Below are positions 1 through 8,695 of a DNA stretch of 64,000 nucleotides, piece by piece. Origin of the DNA: JAHEDT01 sp963825615 (GTDB lineage: Bacteria; Desulfobacterota; Desulfuromonadia; Desulfuromonadales; BM103); the NCBI GenBank assembly GCA_963825615.1, contig CAWGTV010000001.1:1116001-1180000 (forward strand), written 5' to 3'. Both the position numbers and the translations under genes were made by a program. Under the pieces are notes generated by a model, which was not told the DNA's origin, searched no databases, and saw nothing but the letters and a program-made list of their open reading frames with translations. Numbering within the stretch: the stretch's first letter is position 1; each line of letters starts with the position of its first letter.

Positions 1-416
1 GGCGCGGTTTTAAGTTGAAAAACGTCCATCAGCAGCCGGTTGAGAATGCCGTTGCTGGGGTTGAGCAGGAGCACCCAGCTCACGGCGAACAGGATGTGCG
101 GAATCATCATCGGCACGATGGAGATGACCCCGAATAAACCCTTGCAGGGAATATTGGTGCGGGTGTTCATGTAGGCCAGAAAGAGCGCCAGGCCGGTGGC
201 GAGGCTGGCCGAGCCGAAGGTGAAGATGACTGTGTTCCAGAGGATATCGAGCAGGGCCGGATCAGTATAGGCCGTAACATACTTGGCCGTGGTGAATGCA
301 CCGAAAGAGCCGAAGCCCTCGGAGAAGCTGCCAAAGAGCAGCATGACCACCGGGCAGACGGTCAGGAAACCGACGATGACGATCAGGGCGGTGGTCAGGC
401 TCGGCTTACGCATCAT
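1..416 (-). CDS. ABC transporter permease (partial, C-terminus outside window)
   Basis: The first 138 codons of an inner-membrane permease read leftward out of the window. The protein starts with tandem Met codons (416 or 413), followed by a hydrophobic segment (TALIVIVGFLTVCPVVMLLF), a periplasmic stretch and further membrane helices. The order resembles the iron(III)/FbpB-type binding-protein-dependent permease family, which carries ligand from the binding protein across the membrane. Only 7 bp separate it from the stop of the ATPase gene upstream, so the two are co-transcribed. Substrate cannot be read from the sequence; iron(III) is the default guess from the company it keeps. Whether it is a single or fused double permease is not visible. 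Confidence 0.8.
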   Translation of the reverse strand, partial: MMRKPSLTTALIVIVGFLTVCPVVMLLFGSFSEGFGSFGAFTTAKYVTAYTDPALLDILWNTVIFTFGSASLATGLALFLAYMNTRTNIPCKGLFGVISIVPMMIPHILFAVSWVLLLNPSNGILNRLLMDVFQLKTA

Positions 417-423
417 GGCATAC

Positions 424-1524
424 TCAGGCGTCTTGCGCGACGGGCAGCAGGAAGCAGTGGTCCGGGTTGAAGGAGATCGAGACTTCGTCCCCCTCGGCAA
501 GTTGCACGGTCGGCGAGACTGTCGTGGTGAAGAGCTGACCGCCGACGCGAATGTCCCCTTCGTAGGCCTCACCGATAAAAACCAGGGTCTCCATCCTGCC
601 CCGGAACAGGTTGTCCCCGTCACCGACCGGTTTGTCAGCCAGGCTGATAAACTCGGGGCGCACACACAGTGCCGCGGCCGTGCCGCGCTCTAGCTTTTGG
701 CTGTTCAACCCGCGGATGGCTCCGATGTCCGTGTCGATCACGGCGTGCTGACCCTGTTGCGAGGCAATACGCCCTTGGATCAGGTTGGCGCGGCCGATGA
801 AGTCGGCGACGAACTGGTTCCCGGAGTTGAAATAAATCTGCTTCGGATCACCGATCTCGACAATCCTCCCCGCACGCATGATCGCCACCTGGTCGGAGAG
901 GGCCAGCGCTTCGATGCGATCGTGGGTCACGTAGACCGCGGTGATCTGCAGTTCGGTGAGGAAATGGCGCAGTTCCTTGCGGGTCTCCTCGCGCAGCTTG
1001 GCGTCGAGATTGCTCAAGGGTTCGTCGAAGAGTATCACTTTCGGTTCGGCGACCAGGGCCCGGGCCAGGGCCACGCGCTGTTGCTGGCCGCCGCTGAGCT
1101 TGGTCGCCGGGCGGTTCTCGAAACCGTCGAGCTGCACGAACTTGAGGGCTTTGGCGACCTTTGCCCGCACCTCGTCCTTTGCCATTTTGCGCGTGGTCAG
1201 GGGATAGGCCACGTTTTCGAAGACGTTCATATGCGGCCAGATGGCGTAGGTCTGGAAGACCATGCCGAGGCCACGCCTTTCCGGCGGCACGAAGATGTTT
1301 TTCTGCCGCGACCAGACGATCTCGTCGCCGATGGCGATCTCGCCATCATCGGGCGATTCCAGGCCGACGATGCACCTGAGCAGCGTGGTTTTGCCGCAAC
1401 CGCTCGGGCCGAGCAATGTGAAAATCTGGTTGGCCGGGATGGTCAGGTCTACCCGGTCGAGCGCCTTGATCAGTCGACCGTCGGAATAGTAATTCCTGGT
1501 CAGCCCTGTGATGCGTATTTCCAT
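424..1524 (-). CDS. ABC transporter ATP-binding protein (FbpC/PotA type)
   Basis: A 366-residue cytoplasmic ATPase that powers the importer. Walker A GPSGCGKTT is at residues 39-47, the signature LSGGQ near 143-147, Walker B VILFDEP near 163-169 and the H-loop histidine at about 201. The remaining 160 residues form a TOBE-like C-terminal regulatory domain, usual for iron, polyamine and sugar importers. A longer reading frame extends 11 codons upstream, but the start at 1524 is preferred because a GAGGGG ribosome-binding site sits just before it and the protein then begins like its family (MEIRITGL). It lies 87 bp after the binding-protein gene and 7 bp before the permease gene. Confidence 0.92.
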   Translation of the reverse strand: MEIRITGLTRNYYSDGRLIKALDRVDLTIPANQIFTLLGPSGCGKTTLLRCIVGLESPDDGEIAIGDEIVWSRQKNIFVPPERRGLGMVFQTYAIWPHMNVFENVAYPLTTRKMAKDEVRAKVAKALKFVQLDGFENRPATKLSGGQQQRVALARALVAEPKVILFDEPLSNLDAKLREETRKELRHFLTELQITAVYVTHDRIEALALSDQVAIMRAGRIVEIGDPKQIYFNSGNQFVADFIGRANLIQGRIASQQGQHAVIDTDIGAIRGLNSQKLERGTAAALCVRPEFISLADKPVGDGDNLFRGRMETLVFIGEAYEGDIRVGGQLFTTTVSPTVQLAEGDEVSISFNPDHCFLLPVAQDA

Positions 1525-1611
1525 GACCCCTCGATTGACACAGCAACGGGGCCGCAAGCCACCGGCCCCGCTGCTGTCGATTGATGAACAAAAAAGATGT
1601 CGCTTGTGCGC

Positions 1612-2601
1612 TTACTGCGCGTAGAAGATGGCCTTGAACTTTTCACCCCACTGGGCAATCTCATCGTCGGAAAGCTCGCGGATGGGGAGGACCTTTGCCT
1701 CGCTGATCCCGGCGATGGGCGGGAAGACGCCGGGAGCCAGCACGTACTCGCCGACCTTGTCAGCCAGCATCTGCATGGCATTTTTGGACAGCCAGTAATC
1801 GATAAACAGTTGGGCGGCATTCGGGTTGGGGGCCTTGGCCGCGAGAGCAATGCCGCGCGGCGAGCCGAGCAGCGGGCTGACATGGGCCCAATCCAAGGGT
1901 GCAGGAGCTTTGGTGATGATGTACTTGGGCATGGAGATGGCGATCAGCTTTTCGCCGCTCTCCACCGGTGCCGGCGTAGGGCTGAAGGACTTCACAAACA
2001 TCGGCTTGTTGGCCGCCAGCCCCTTGACGAAGGCCATCCAGGCCGCCTCGTCGGCAAAGACTTTCGCCTCCTTCAAGCCGACCAGCCAGGAGATGGTGGT
2101 CGCATGTGTCGCCGGATCAGGCATGACGATCTTGTCAAACCACTTGGGGTCGGTCAAATCCTCGTAGCGCTTGGGCACATCGGCCGGCTTGACCAACTCC
2201 TTATTGTAGATCGGAGCGACATATTCGATCCCGAACTGAACGATGGTATCGTCCGCCAGCGCCCAATCGGGGTAGCCGACGGCCGAAGGGGAGCGGTAAG
2301 GCGCCAGGACACCTTTATCCTTGAGTGTCTGCAGGATCGGCAACGGTCCCTGCAGCACATCCGCCTGGAGTTTCCCCGCTTCATGCTCAGTCAGGACCGT
2401 GGCCAGGTATTTTGAAGTGGAGACCCGGGTATAAATCCCTTCAACACCCTGCGTGGCAGTGAAATTCTCCATCAAGGGCTCTATGGCGGTAATGTTCGCA
2501 TAGAGGTTGACCTTGCCTTCCGCCTTCGCTTTATCGATATCGGCGGCAAAGGCCGCACAGGCCAGAAACATGCTCAACAATAGAAAGACCCACTTTTTCA
2601 T
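1612..2601 (-). CDS. Periplasmic substrate-binding protein of the ABC importer
   Basis: A 329-residue exported protein with a clear signal peptide (MKKWVFLLLSMFLACAAFAA, cut near residue 20) followed by a type 1 extracellular solute-binding fold of normal length. It captures the ligand in the periplasm and hands it to the permease encoded downstream. The family includes FbpA-like iron(III) binders and relatives that bind phosphonates or other anions; I cannot assign the ligand. It is the first gene of a three-gene minus-strand operon (binding protein, ATPase, permease), and a good ribosome-binding site (AAAGGAG) precedes the ATG. Confidence 0.88.
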   Translation of the reverse strand: MKKWVFLLLSMFLACAAFAADIDKAKAEGKVNLYANITAIEPLMENFTATQGVEGIYTRVSTSKYLATVLTEHEAGKLQADVLQGPLPILQTLKDKGVLAPYRSPSAVGYPDWALADDTIVQFGIEYVAPIYNKELVKPADVPKRYEDLTDPKWFDKIVMPDPATHATTISWLVGLKEAKVFADEAAWMAFVKGLAANKPMFVKSFSPTPAPVESGEKLIAISMPKYIITKAPAPLDWAHVSPLLGSPRGIALAAKAPNPNAAQLFIDYWLSKNAMQMLADKVGEYVLAPGVFPPIAGISEAKVLPIRELSDDEIAQWGEKFKAIFYAQ

Positions 2602-2926
2602 GATTCCGCTCCTTTATCCAAGGGAAAGTTAATGATGCGCCCACGCATCCAAATGCGGCGGCCGGCCGGGACTGGCGGTTTTAGACTGTTTGAAGTTTCC
2701 CACAAAATCACCACTTGTCAAAAAGCAACAGTTTATTTTCCGCAGGCCAAAAGCACTGCAGCAGTTGTTTTCGGGTGCGACAAAAGCACTTGTCAGTCTC
2801 TTTCCGGGAAGGGTTGATGTAAGAGAATGGAGTGACATAAATGACAGGGCTGTTACACTGCTCTGGTGCAACATGTATTAACTAAAGTCCTGCACATGCA
2901 AAGCCTTCAAGCAAGAGATTCGAGCT
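2602..2926. other. Divergent intergenic region between ABC importer and chrA
   Basis: 325 bp without a convincing gene. It separates the minus-strand ABC operon from the plus-strand chromate transporter, so it must hold both promoters. Short A-rich stretches and repeated CAAAAGCA words occur around 2715-2795, but I see no clear operator, riboswitch or terminator. Confidence 0.5.
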
Positions 2927-4132
2927 GTGAAAAAACCGCAGACGCTTTCGACCATCCAGCTTTTCCTGGCCTTCCTGAGGCTCGGGCTGACCTCCTTCGG
3001 CGGACCGGTCGCCCATCTCGGTTATTTCCGCGACGAGTTTGTCGTGCGCCGTCGTATTCTGGCGGAGAGCACCTACGCCGACCTGGTGGCCCTGTGTCAG
3101 TTCCTGCCGGGCCCGGCCAGCAGCCAGGTCGGCATCGGTATCGGCATCTCCCAGGCCGGGCTGCGTGGCGGGCTGGTCGCTTGGTGCGGCTTCACCCTCC
3201 CCTCAGCCTTGGCCCTGATTCTGTTTGCTTATGGCATCTCCGCCCTGGATGCGACGGTCATCCACTCCGGCTGGCTGCACGGGCTCAAGGTGGTCGCTGT
3301 CGCTGTGGTCGCACAAGCCATCTGGGGGATGGGCAAGGCTCTCTGCCCGGACAGCCCTCGACGAATCATGGCGGTGCTGACTGCGCTCTTCACCATCGCC
3401 CTGCCTGGGGTCTTGGGGCAGTTGGCGGTGATCGCGGGTGGCGCGCTGCTCGGGCTACTGCTTCTGCAGGGAGAGAACCCCGATGAACACGAACGGCACC
3501 TGGTTAATCTCGGCAAGGCGAGGGCCCTGATCAGCCTCGGGCTGTTTTTCATTCTGCTTCTGGTCCTCCCCCTCCTCGCCCGCAGCGGCATCCAGACTTT
3601 TGTCCTGATGGACAGTTTCTACCGCACGGGATCGCTGGTCTTCGGCGGCGGCCACGTGGTCCTGCCGCTGTTGCAGGCCGAGGTCGTCAATTCGGGCTGG
3701 ATCAGCAAAGATCTTTTCCTCGCCGGCTATGGGGCGACCCAGGCTGTCCCGGGGCCGCTGTTTACCTTTTCCGCCTACCTCGGCGCGGCCCAGGCCAACA
3801 GCCCCAACGGCTTGGTCGGCGGTCTGCTCTGCCTGTTGGCGATTTTTTTACCATCCTTCCTGCTGGTGGTCGGCATCCTGCCTTTCTGGGATGGCCTGCG
3901 CAGAAACCGGCGGGTCCGTTCTGCCCTGCTCGGCGTCAATGCCGCGGTGGTCGGTTTGCTGATGGGGGCCTTCTACGACCCGGTCTGGAGCAGTGGCATT
4001 CTTTCGGCAGGTGATTTCGTGCTCGCCCTGGCTGCATTCGCACTACTGACCGTCTGCAGAGTTCCCCCCTGGGCCGTCGTCGCGGCAACGGGGGCGGGTG
4101 CGGCGCTCATCAGTCAGGCAGGGATTTTCTAA
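2927..4132 (+). CDS. chrA: Chromate transporter ChrA (two-domain)
   Basis: A 401-residue integral membrane protein of the CHR family, which exports chromate and sometimes sulfate from the cytoplasm. Two homologous halves are visible. The first begins FLRLGLTSFGGPVAHLGYF and contains the motif QFLPGPASSQVGIGIG. The second begins FYRTGSLVFGGGHVVLPLL and contains GYGATQAVPGPLFTFSAYLG. Length matches the long, duplicated form of the family. The start codon is GTG at 2927. It stands alone, with convergent transcription from the kinase gene on its right. Chromate is the family label; the true substrate in this organism is not shown. Confidence 0.9.
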   Translation: MKKPQTLSTIQLFLAFLRLGLTSFGGPVAHLGYFRDEFVVRRRILAESTYADLVALCQFLPGPASSQVGIGIGISQAGLRGGLVAWCGFTLPSALALILFAYGISALDATVIHSGWLHGLKVVAVAVVAQAIWGMGKALCPDSPRRIMAVLTALFTIALPGVLGQLAVIAGGALLGLLLLQGENPDEHERHLVNLGKARALISLGLFFILLLVLPLLARSGIQTFVLMDSFYRTGSLVFGGGHVVLPLLQAEVVNSGWISKDLFLAGYGATQAVPGPLFTFSAYLGAAQANSPNGLVGGLLCLLAIFLPSFLLVVGILPFWDGLRRNRRVRSALLGVNAAVVGLLMGAFYDPVWSSGILSAGDFVLALAAFALLTVCRVPPWAVVAATGAGAALISQAGIF

Positions 4133-4223
4133 ACAACCGGGGGGCACATTCACCTTGGGGATCTTCTGGCAGGGGCAGCGACTTCATCAGCAGAGCCGCA
4201 ACGTTGAAGCCGCTCGAGGAAAA

Positions 4224-5618
4224 TCAGAGGTCAGAACTGTCTACAGGCAACACATCTTCCATCTCGATCAGGAAGGTCGCCCCGCCGCCCTCGGTTTCCT
4301 CAACCCAGGCACGTCCGCCGTATAGCCTGGCAATTTTCTGTACCGTGGCCAGACCGACGCCGCTCCCCATGATCTTTTTACCGACGGAACCACGGAAGAA
4401 CACGTCGAAAACCCGGGCACGCTCGTCCACAGGAATCCCCGGGCCGTGATCGCGCACATAAAAACGCACAGTCTCTTGCCGTCGTTCACCACCCACCTCG
4501 ATGGGGCCTCCTGCGGAACCGGCGTAACGCAAGGCATTGCCAATCAGGTTCTCGAAGATCTGCGTCAACAGGGTCGCCGACACCCGCACGTCGGGCAGGG
4601 AGCCGATAACGACCTGAACACCGGCATGAGCCAATTCCCCCTGGAGTTCCTTAATGACATAATCGACCTCCGCCCGGACATCGACAGGACGAGACGGCCG
4701 CTCCAGGGTTCCGGCCGTCGCCAGCGCCAGCAGATCCTCCACCAGCCCCGCCATCTTGTTCCCCTGCGCCTCAATGGCAGTCAGCATATCCCGGGCGTCA
4801 GCGCTCAGCTCTTTGCTGTAGATCTCCTTGAGCAGGTCAGCATAGCCGGTGATGGCAGATAGCGGCGTACGCAAATCGTGTGACACGGTGTAGACGAAGG
4901 CATCCAATTCCCGGTTGGCTTCGACCAGTTTGGCTTCCGTCGCTTTGCGTTCTGCCACATCCAGGAAGGAGACCACGGCACCGACCAGACGCGTCCCCTT
5001 GCGTATCGGATAGGACCAATACTCGGCCTGGAAACTGGTCCCGTCTGCTCGCCAGAAAACTTCATCTTCGAGATGGACTTCCATGTTCTTTTTATAGGCC
5101 AGGCAGGCTTTGCAGTCTTCAGCCGAGTAGATACTGCCATCGGCATGCGTGTGATGGATCAGGTTGTGGATATTCCGTCCGATCAGCTCGTCTTCACTCT
5201 GGTAGCCAAGAAAACGCAGCGTCGCCGAATTGCAGAAAGTGCAGTTGCCCTGCAGGTCCAGGCCGTAAACACCCTCGGCAACCGAGTTCAACAGGAGTTT
5301 GCGCTTGGCATACTCTTCCTGTAGCACTACATGACGTTTTCTGAGCCCCAGGAAAGCCACCGCCAGGTCACCGCAAATAAACAGCAGAATAATAACCAGC
5401 ACCCATGGCAGAGTCTCCAGCAGGGCGGTTTGCGAGAACAAAGGCTGCTCACCCAGGACGGCACTGTTCACAGCTGTTTCTTTGTGAGCGTGGGCCCACC
5501 CCGGTTTGGACAGGAGAAACCCGCTGAGCAGAAAGGGGAAAAGGGGAAGCCAGCTGATGCTTTTCGCATCGGCTGGCGGTATGCAAGACTTCACAGCGTC
5601 ACTGACAAGACTCACCAT
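4224..5618 (-). CDS. PAS-domain sensor histidine kinase
   Basis: A 464-residue membrane-anchored kinase. Two hydrophobic segments (about 22-38 and 68-90) bracket a short periplasmic loop. A PAS domain follows (about 105-225) with a Cys-containing insert (EDCKACLAYKKN), then the HisKA dimerisation helix with the phospho-accepting His at about 247 (VSHDLRTP), and a HATPase_c domain with NLIGNALRY, DHGPGIP and GSGVGLATV boxes. It is the last gene of the 7779-4224 operon, 22 bp after the DUF134 gene; no response regulator lies beside it, so its partner is elsewhere. An upstream in-frame extension overlaps the previous stop, so I chose the ATG at 5618. Confidence 0.88.
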   Translation of the reverse strand: MVSLVSDAVKSCIPPADAKSISWLPLFPFLLSGFLLSKPGWAHAHKETAVNSAVLGEQPLFSQTALLETLPWVLVIILLFICGDLAVAFLGLRKRHVVLQEEYAKRKLLLNSVAEGVYGLDLQGNCTFCNSATLRFLGYQSEDELIGRNIHNLIHHTHADGSIYSAEDCKACLAYKKNMEVHLEDEVFWRADGTSFQAEYWSYPIRKGTRLVGAVVSFLDVAERKATEAKLVEANRELDAFVYTVSHDLRTPLSAITGYADLLKEIYSKELSADARDMLTAIEAQGNKMAGLVEDLLALATAGTLERPSRPVDVRAEVDYVIKELQGELAHAGVQVVIGSLPDVRVSATLLTQIFENLIGNALRYAGSAGGPIEVGGERRQETVRFYVRDHGPGIPVDERARVFDVFFRGSVGKKIMGSGVGLATVQKIARLYGGRAWVEETEGGGATFLIEMEDVLPVDSSDL

Positions 5619-5640
5619 GATGATCGGCTTATCTCTCCAC

Positions 5641-5946
5641 CTAGACGTCTGTCCCGGATTCGATATTAATGACCAGGGCCTTGGCATTGATTATCGCATC
5701 GATGACCTTTTTGCGACCCGTGGCCACCAGGCGCTGCACCGTGCCCCTGGAGACATTCATCTGCAGACCTGCATCCGCCTGGCTGAGGTCTTCACCATCG
5801 CAGAGGCGCATGGCTTCAAGCTCATCCATGCCGAGGATAATTTTTTCCATCTCTGCTGTCGGGATGCCGGCCTGCTTGATGATCAGGCTGTTCTTCAGCA
5901 GATGCGGGCAGTCGCAGTTGCGTGGTTTTTTCGGTCTGGGTGACAT
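5641..5946 (-). CDS. DUF134 (UPF0251) predicted DNA-binding protein
   Basis: A 101-residue protein opening with MSPRPKKPRNC and a CDCP motif, typical of the DUF134 family. It has a sigma-70 region-4-like helix-turn-helix in its second half (LSQADAGLQMNVSRGTVQRLVATGRKKV). The family is predicted to bind DNA and often accompanies or is fused to NifX-like cluster-binding domains. The same pairing is seen here, with the NifX-like gene as first member of the operon. It is therefore a likely local regulator of the five-gene unit (inference). Gaps to neighbours are 6 bp and 22 bp. Confidence 0.88.
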   Translation of the reverse strand: MSPRPKKPRNCDCPHLLKNSLIIKQAGIPTAEMEKIILGMDELEAMRLCDGEDLSQADAGLQMNVSRGTVQRLVATGRKKVIDAIINAKALVINIESGTDV

Positions 5947-5952
5947 CTTACC

Positions 5953-6942
5953 TCAGCAAGTGACCTGCAGATCCTGACCGGAAGGACCAAAAACCCGGTT
6001 CGTGATCTTTAGATACCAGGCCGCGGACTGGACCTGGATGATGTATGCCATGGCAATCACCAGGGCAGCCTCTGATCCGGCTGTTCCAAAGGCGTTGATC
6101 GCCACAGCGAGGGCGATGGAAAGATTGCGCATGACGGTTCCGTAAACCAGGGCGATGGCATCGCCACGGGGCAGTACCCATTTGCCGACCAGGGTGCTCA
6201 GCAGGTAGTTGCATCCATAGATCAGCAGCAGAGGAGTCAGGATGATCAACAACTGCTCCGGCCGTGCCGCGATCGCCTGCGCCTTGAGAGCCATGGCGAT
6301 AAACACAATACCAAGGACGCCCAGTGTGGACAAGCCCGGAAAGCGTGGCGCCAGTTGCTCCCGAAAGTGCTTTTGACCGTAGAGTTTGATCAGGCCGCGC
6401 TGGGTGGCATAGCCCGCCAACATCGGCAAAAAAACGATCAGCACGATCTGTTGAAAGATCTTGGCCATATCCATCTGGATGTGTGCACCAAGCAGAACCT
6501 TGACGTACAGGGGTGTCGCCAGCGATCCGGCAATCAGGCCAACCACCGTCATCTTCACCGCCGCCGCCAGATTTCCCCTGGCGAATCCGGTCCAGGAAAT
6601 CGTCATGCCACTGGTCGGGACCAGCGCAGCCAACAGCAACCCAAGCGCCATATACGGATTGTGCTTGAAAAAGACCATCCCGACCGCATAGGCCAGAAAC
6701 GGAATGACCAGGAAATTGATGGCCTGGGCAAGCATTTGTGCTTTGGCATCGCCCCCTTCGAGAACCTGGCGGATTTTCAAAGTGACCATCATCGGATAGA
6801 CCATGAGAAAGGTAAACGGCAGGATCAGCTCCTTGAGAAAAACCGGGTCAGCGACCACGCCGAAGCAGAACCCCGCCAACATCATGACCGGGATTGCCAG
6901 GGTCAGCTTTGCATTCAGTTTTTTCAGCAAGGACCACATCAT
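5953..6942 (-). CDS. BASS/ACR3-like permease (arsenic-resistance-type transporter)
   Basis: A 329-residue polytopic membrane protein with about ten hydrophobic helices, related to the bile-acid:sodium symporter superfamily that includes the arsenite exporters of the Acr3 branch. The segment ALVPTSGMTISWTGFA lies where true Acr3 proteins have a Cys-containing helix; here a Thr is present and the usual Cys is absent, so arsenite export should not be assumed. It is the third gene of the operon, between the DUF302 and DUF134 genes, with gaps of 8 and 6 bp. Its substrate is probably an anion or metal-thiol species linked to the neighbouring metal-binding proteins (inference). Confidence 0.82.
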   Translation of the reverse strand: MMWSLLKKLNAKLTLAIPVMMLAGFCFGVVADPVFLKELILPFTFLMVYPMMVTLKIRQVLEGGDAKAQMLAQAINFLVIPFLAYAVGMVFFKHNPYMALGLLLAALVPTSGMTISWTGFARGNLAAAVKMTVVGLIAGSLATPLYVKVLLGAHIQMDMAKIFQQIVLIVFLPMLAGYATQRGLIKLYGQKHFREQLAPRFPGLSTLGVLGIVFIAMALKAQAIAARPEQLLIILTPLLLIYGCNYLLSTLVGKWVLPRGDAIALVYGTVMRNLSIALAVAINAFGTAGSEAALVIAMAYIIQVQSAAWYLKITNRVFGPSGQDLQVTC

Positions 6943-6950
6943 GTCAAGCC

Positions 6951-7355
6951 TCAGCGAGCCTCTTCGATGAAACCGATGATCTGCTGCAAACTCTCGTTGA
7001 GCGATGCAGGGAATTCGGGATCGTCAACCAGTGCCTGTACGGTCTCCGGTGAATAATGCAGGAAACGGATCTGCGTACGATCATGCTGGCTGAACATCAT
7101 AATGAACTTGGGCATCAGCACCGAGCGTTCCGGGTTTTTACCCAAACTTCGAGCGGCCTTCTCCGGGTTGCAAATCTGGATCATATGCAGGTCAAAATCT
7201 TTGCCGACGTCAACGCCAAGATGGCCGAAAACATGGGCCATTTCCATGGTGTTTTCATTATGGATCTTAAAGCCACGCACACGCGCTGCGTGGCCTAGAT
7301 CTTGAACATACTGGGCAACGGCCTTGTCAGTCTCGGTACGATAAATTTTCATCAT
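6951..7355 (-). CDS. DUF302 family protein
   Basis: A 134-residue protein matching DUF302 in its core: a Gly-Phe strand (VRGFKIHNE), the signature IQICNPEKAARSL, and a C-terminal part on base or ligand exchange (PKFIMMFSQHD). The family is widespread next to redox and metal genes and has no proven biochemical role. The reading frame continues 54 codons upstream, across the end of the NifX-like gene, but the tandem ATG at 7355/7352 with an AGGG element just ahead and a start 13 bp after the previous stop is the natural choice. No signal peptide is visible in this version. Confidence 0.8.
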   Translation of the reverse strand: MMKIYRTETDKAVAQYVQDLGHAARVRGFKIHNENTMEMAHVFGHLGVDVGKDFDLHMIQICNPEKAARSLGKNPERSVLMPKFIMMFSQHDRTQIRFLHYSPETVQALVDDPEFPASLNESLQQIIGFIEEAR

Positions 7356-7368
7356 CAAGCCCTGGACG

Positions 7369-7779
7369 TCAGAAACCGCAGCCAAATTTCGGTCCATCGT
7401 CATCATGATGCTCACCGCAATGATGATGCCCGCCACAGACTTTGTGGCCACCGAACTCTTCAAGTTTCTGCACGGAGATGAGATCAAGGTTTTGTGCGAT
7501 CGTTCCGGGTTGTGCACGATAAACTTTCATCCCGGCCTGCTTGAGCCCGGCAAGCGCACCAGAACCGATACTACTGACGACAACGGCATCAATATGCTCT
7601 CCGCCAAGTGCTTTGAGTGGTCGGCAGGAGCCGTGGCGATGGTTGATGTCCCGGTCAACAGTGCTGATAATCGCGCGATTCTGCGCATCGACAATCAGAA
7701 ACATTGGCGCTGAACCGAAATGCTCATGGACGATGCCGTCAAGATTTCCCGGCGGGTCGACTGGAAAACAGATGTTCAT
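7369..7779 (-). CDS. NifX/NifB-family iron-molybdenum cluster-binding protein
   Basis: A 136-residue protein of the dinitrogenase iron-molybdenum cofactor biosynthesis family, starting MNICFPVD and containing HFGSAPMFLIVD and VSSIGSGALAGLKQAGMKVY. These small proteins hold iron-sulfur or molybdenum-containing clusters as carriers. The last 25 residues are rich in His and Cys (CGGHHHCGEHHDDD...CGF), an added metal-binding tail. No nitrogenase genes are present nearby, so the role here is not nitrogen fixation as such. It is the first gene of the operon running left to the PAS kinase; the promoter must lie in the AT-rich region above 7780. Confidence 0.88.
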   Translation of the reverse strand: MNICFPVDPPGNLDGIVHEHFGSAPMFLIVDAQNRAIISTVDRDINHRHGSCRPLKALGGEHIDAVVVSSIGSGALAGLKQAGMKVYRAQPGTIAQNLDLISVQKLEEFGGHKVCGGHHHCGEHHDDDGPKFGCGF

Positions 7780-8140
7780 TGATGGTGCCTCCTTGTTTTG
7801 TGTATATGCACACTATATAGCATACATTCAAAAGTCAATATATTTTTTTCACACAATTTACCGTTAAATAAAACTCTGGAGAACCATACGCGCTAAGGCC
7901 ACTGTTCGAGCCAGAGGTCAAAGCTAGCGGCATGATGAATGGTGCGTAAAAGTGCTTAAATTATCGTTTTTAATGTGATTATTGTGGAGATCTGACTAAC
8001 AACTTGTGAACGTAAATACTATACAACGGTATTTTATGCGGCAATTGCAAGAAGAGTGTAAACCCTTTAATGTTTGTTGCGTCTAAGGTTGCAGGACAAA
8101 GATCGAAAACCTTCAACCCAAACATTCAAGGAGTCGACAC
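7780..8140. other. AT-rich divergent promoter region
   Basis: 361 bp separating the NifX-led operon (minus strand) from a small secreted-protein gene (plus strand). The segment 7796-7860 is strongly AT-rich and contains TGTGTATATGCACAC, an imperfect inverted repeat that could be an operator for the DUF134 protein (inference). The rest shows no coding frame. A good ribosome-binding site (AAGGAG) at about 8128 belongs to the plus-strand gene. Confidence 0.4.
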
Positions 8141-8467
8141 ATGAAGAAACGAACCATTTACACGATTGCCATTTTCACCGCAGCCTTGACGCTCGGAGCC
8201 GGAGCGGAACTTGCTCTGGCAAGAGGCGGTGGCGGTGGCGGCCATTACGGCAACGCAGGTGCCCGGGGCGCCGGGATGGGCATGACGCAGGCACAAACCG
8301 CAACTCAGAAGCAGTACCGGCAGCAAAAGCAATATCAATTTCGCCAGGAGACCGGCTCGACAACAACGCAGGCAGGACAGGGCGCCTTACGCGGAGACAA
8401 GTTGCAGAGCAGGGACCGCATCCAGCTGCGCGATCCAGCCACCCACAACAGTGAAACCTCAGATTAG
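8141..8467 (+). CDS. Small secreted Gly/Gln-rich protein
   Basis: A 108-residue protein with a plausible signal peptide (hydrophobic core AIFTAALTLGAGAELALA) followed by a low-complexity body: a glycine run, then Gln/Thr/Tyr-rich segments (QKQYRQQKQYQF). I do not recognise a family. Short, polar, Gln-rich exported proteins of this kind are common in metal-reducing bacteria, but no function should be assumed. The start is firm: AAGGAG lies eight bases before the ATG. It is a single-gene unit, closed by two hairpins just downstream. Confidence 0.7.
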   Translation: MKKRTIYTIAIFTAALTLGAGAELALARGGGGGGHYGNAGARGAGMGMTQAQTATQKQYRQQKQYQFRQETGSTTTQAGQGALRGDKLQSRDRIQLRDPATHNSETSD

Positions 8468-8551
8468 GCAGCCGTGGGCTGCCTGACCATAGGGGGCGAT
8501 CCCAGGACTTGTGCAGCCAAGGCCACCCGGTAAATCCTCCGGGTGGCCTTG
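8468..8551 (+). terminator. Tandem hairpins after the small secreted-protein gene
   Basis: A 6-bp stem (8468-8473 with 8479-8484) begins right after the stop codon. It is followed by a perfect 13-bp GC-rich stem (8518-8530 with 8539-8551, 8-base loop). The T-tract after the second stem is weak (TTGATATTCTGG), so it may act as an RNA stabiliser as well as a terminator. Confidence 0.6.
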
Positions 8552-8695
8552 ATATTCTGGTCAGGCATAATACCTGTGATTATAAGGCAGAACCAATTCT
8601 ACACCTTAAAACAGGAAAAGATTATAATAGCTATTGCCTGTCTCTATCAGACAGGGACCACATGGAGACGAATACCCGATCATGCCATCGTTTTT

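Noticed and set aside
7369..7779. Nitrogen-fixation locus suggested by the NifX-like protein
   Set aside because: No nitrogenase or nif regulator is nearby; the family occurs in many non-fixing contexts.
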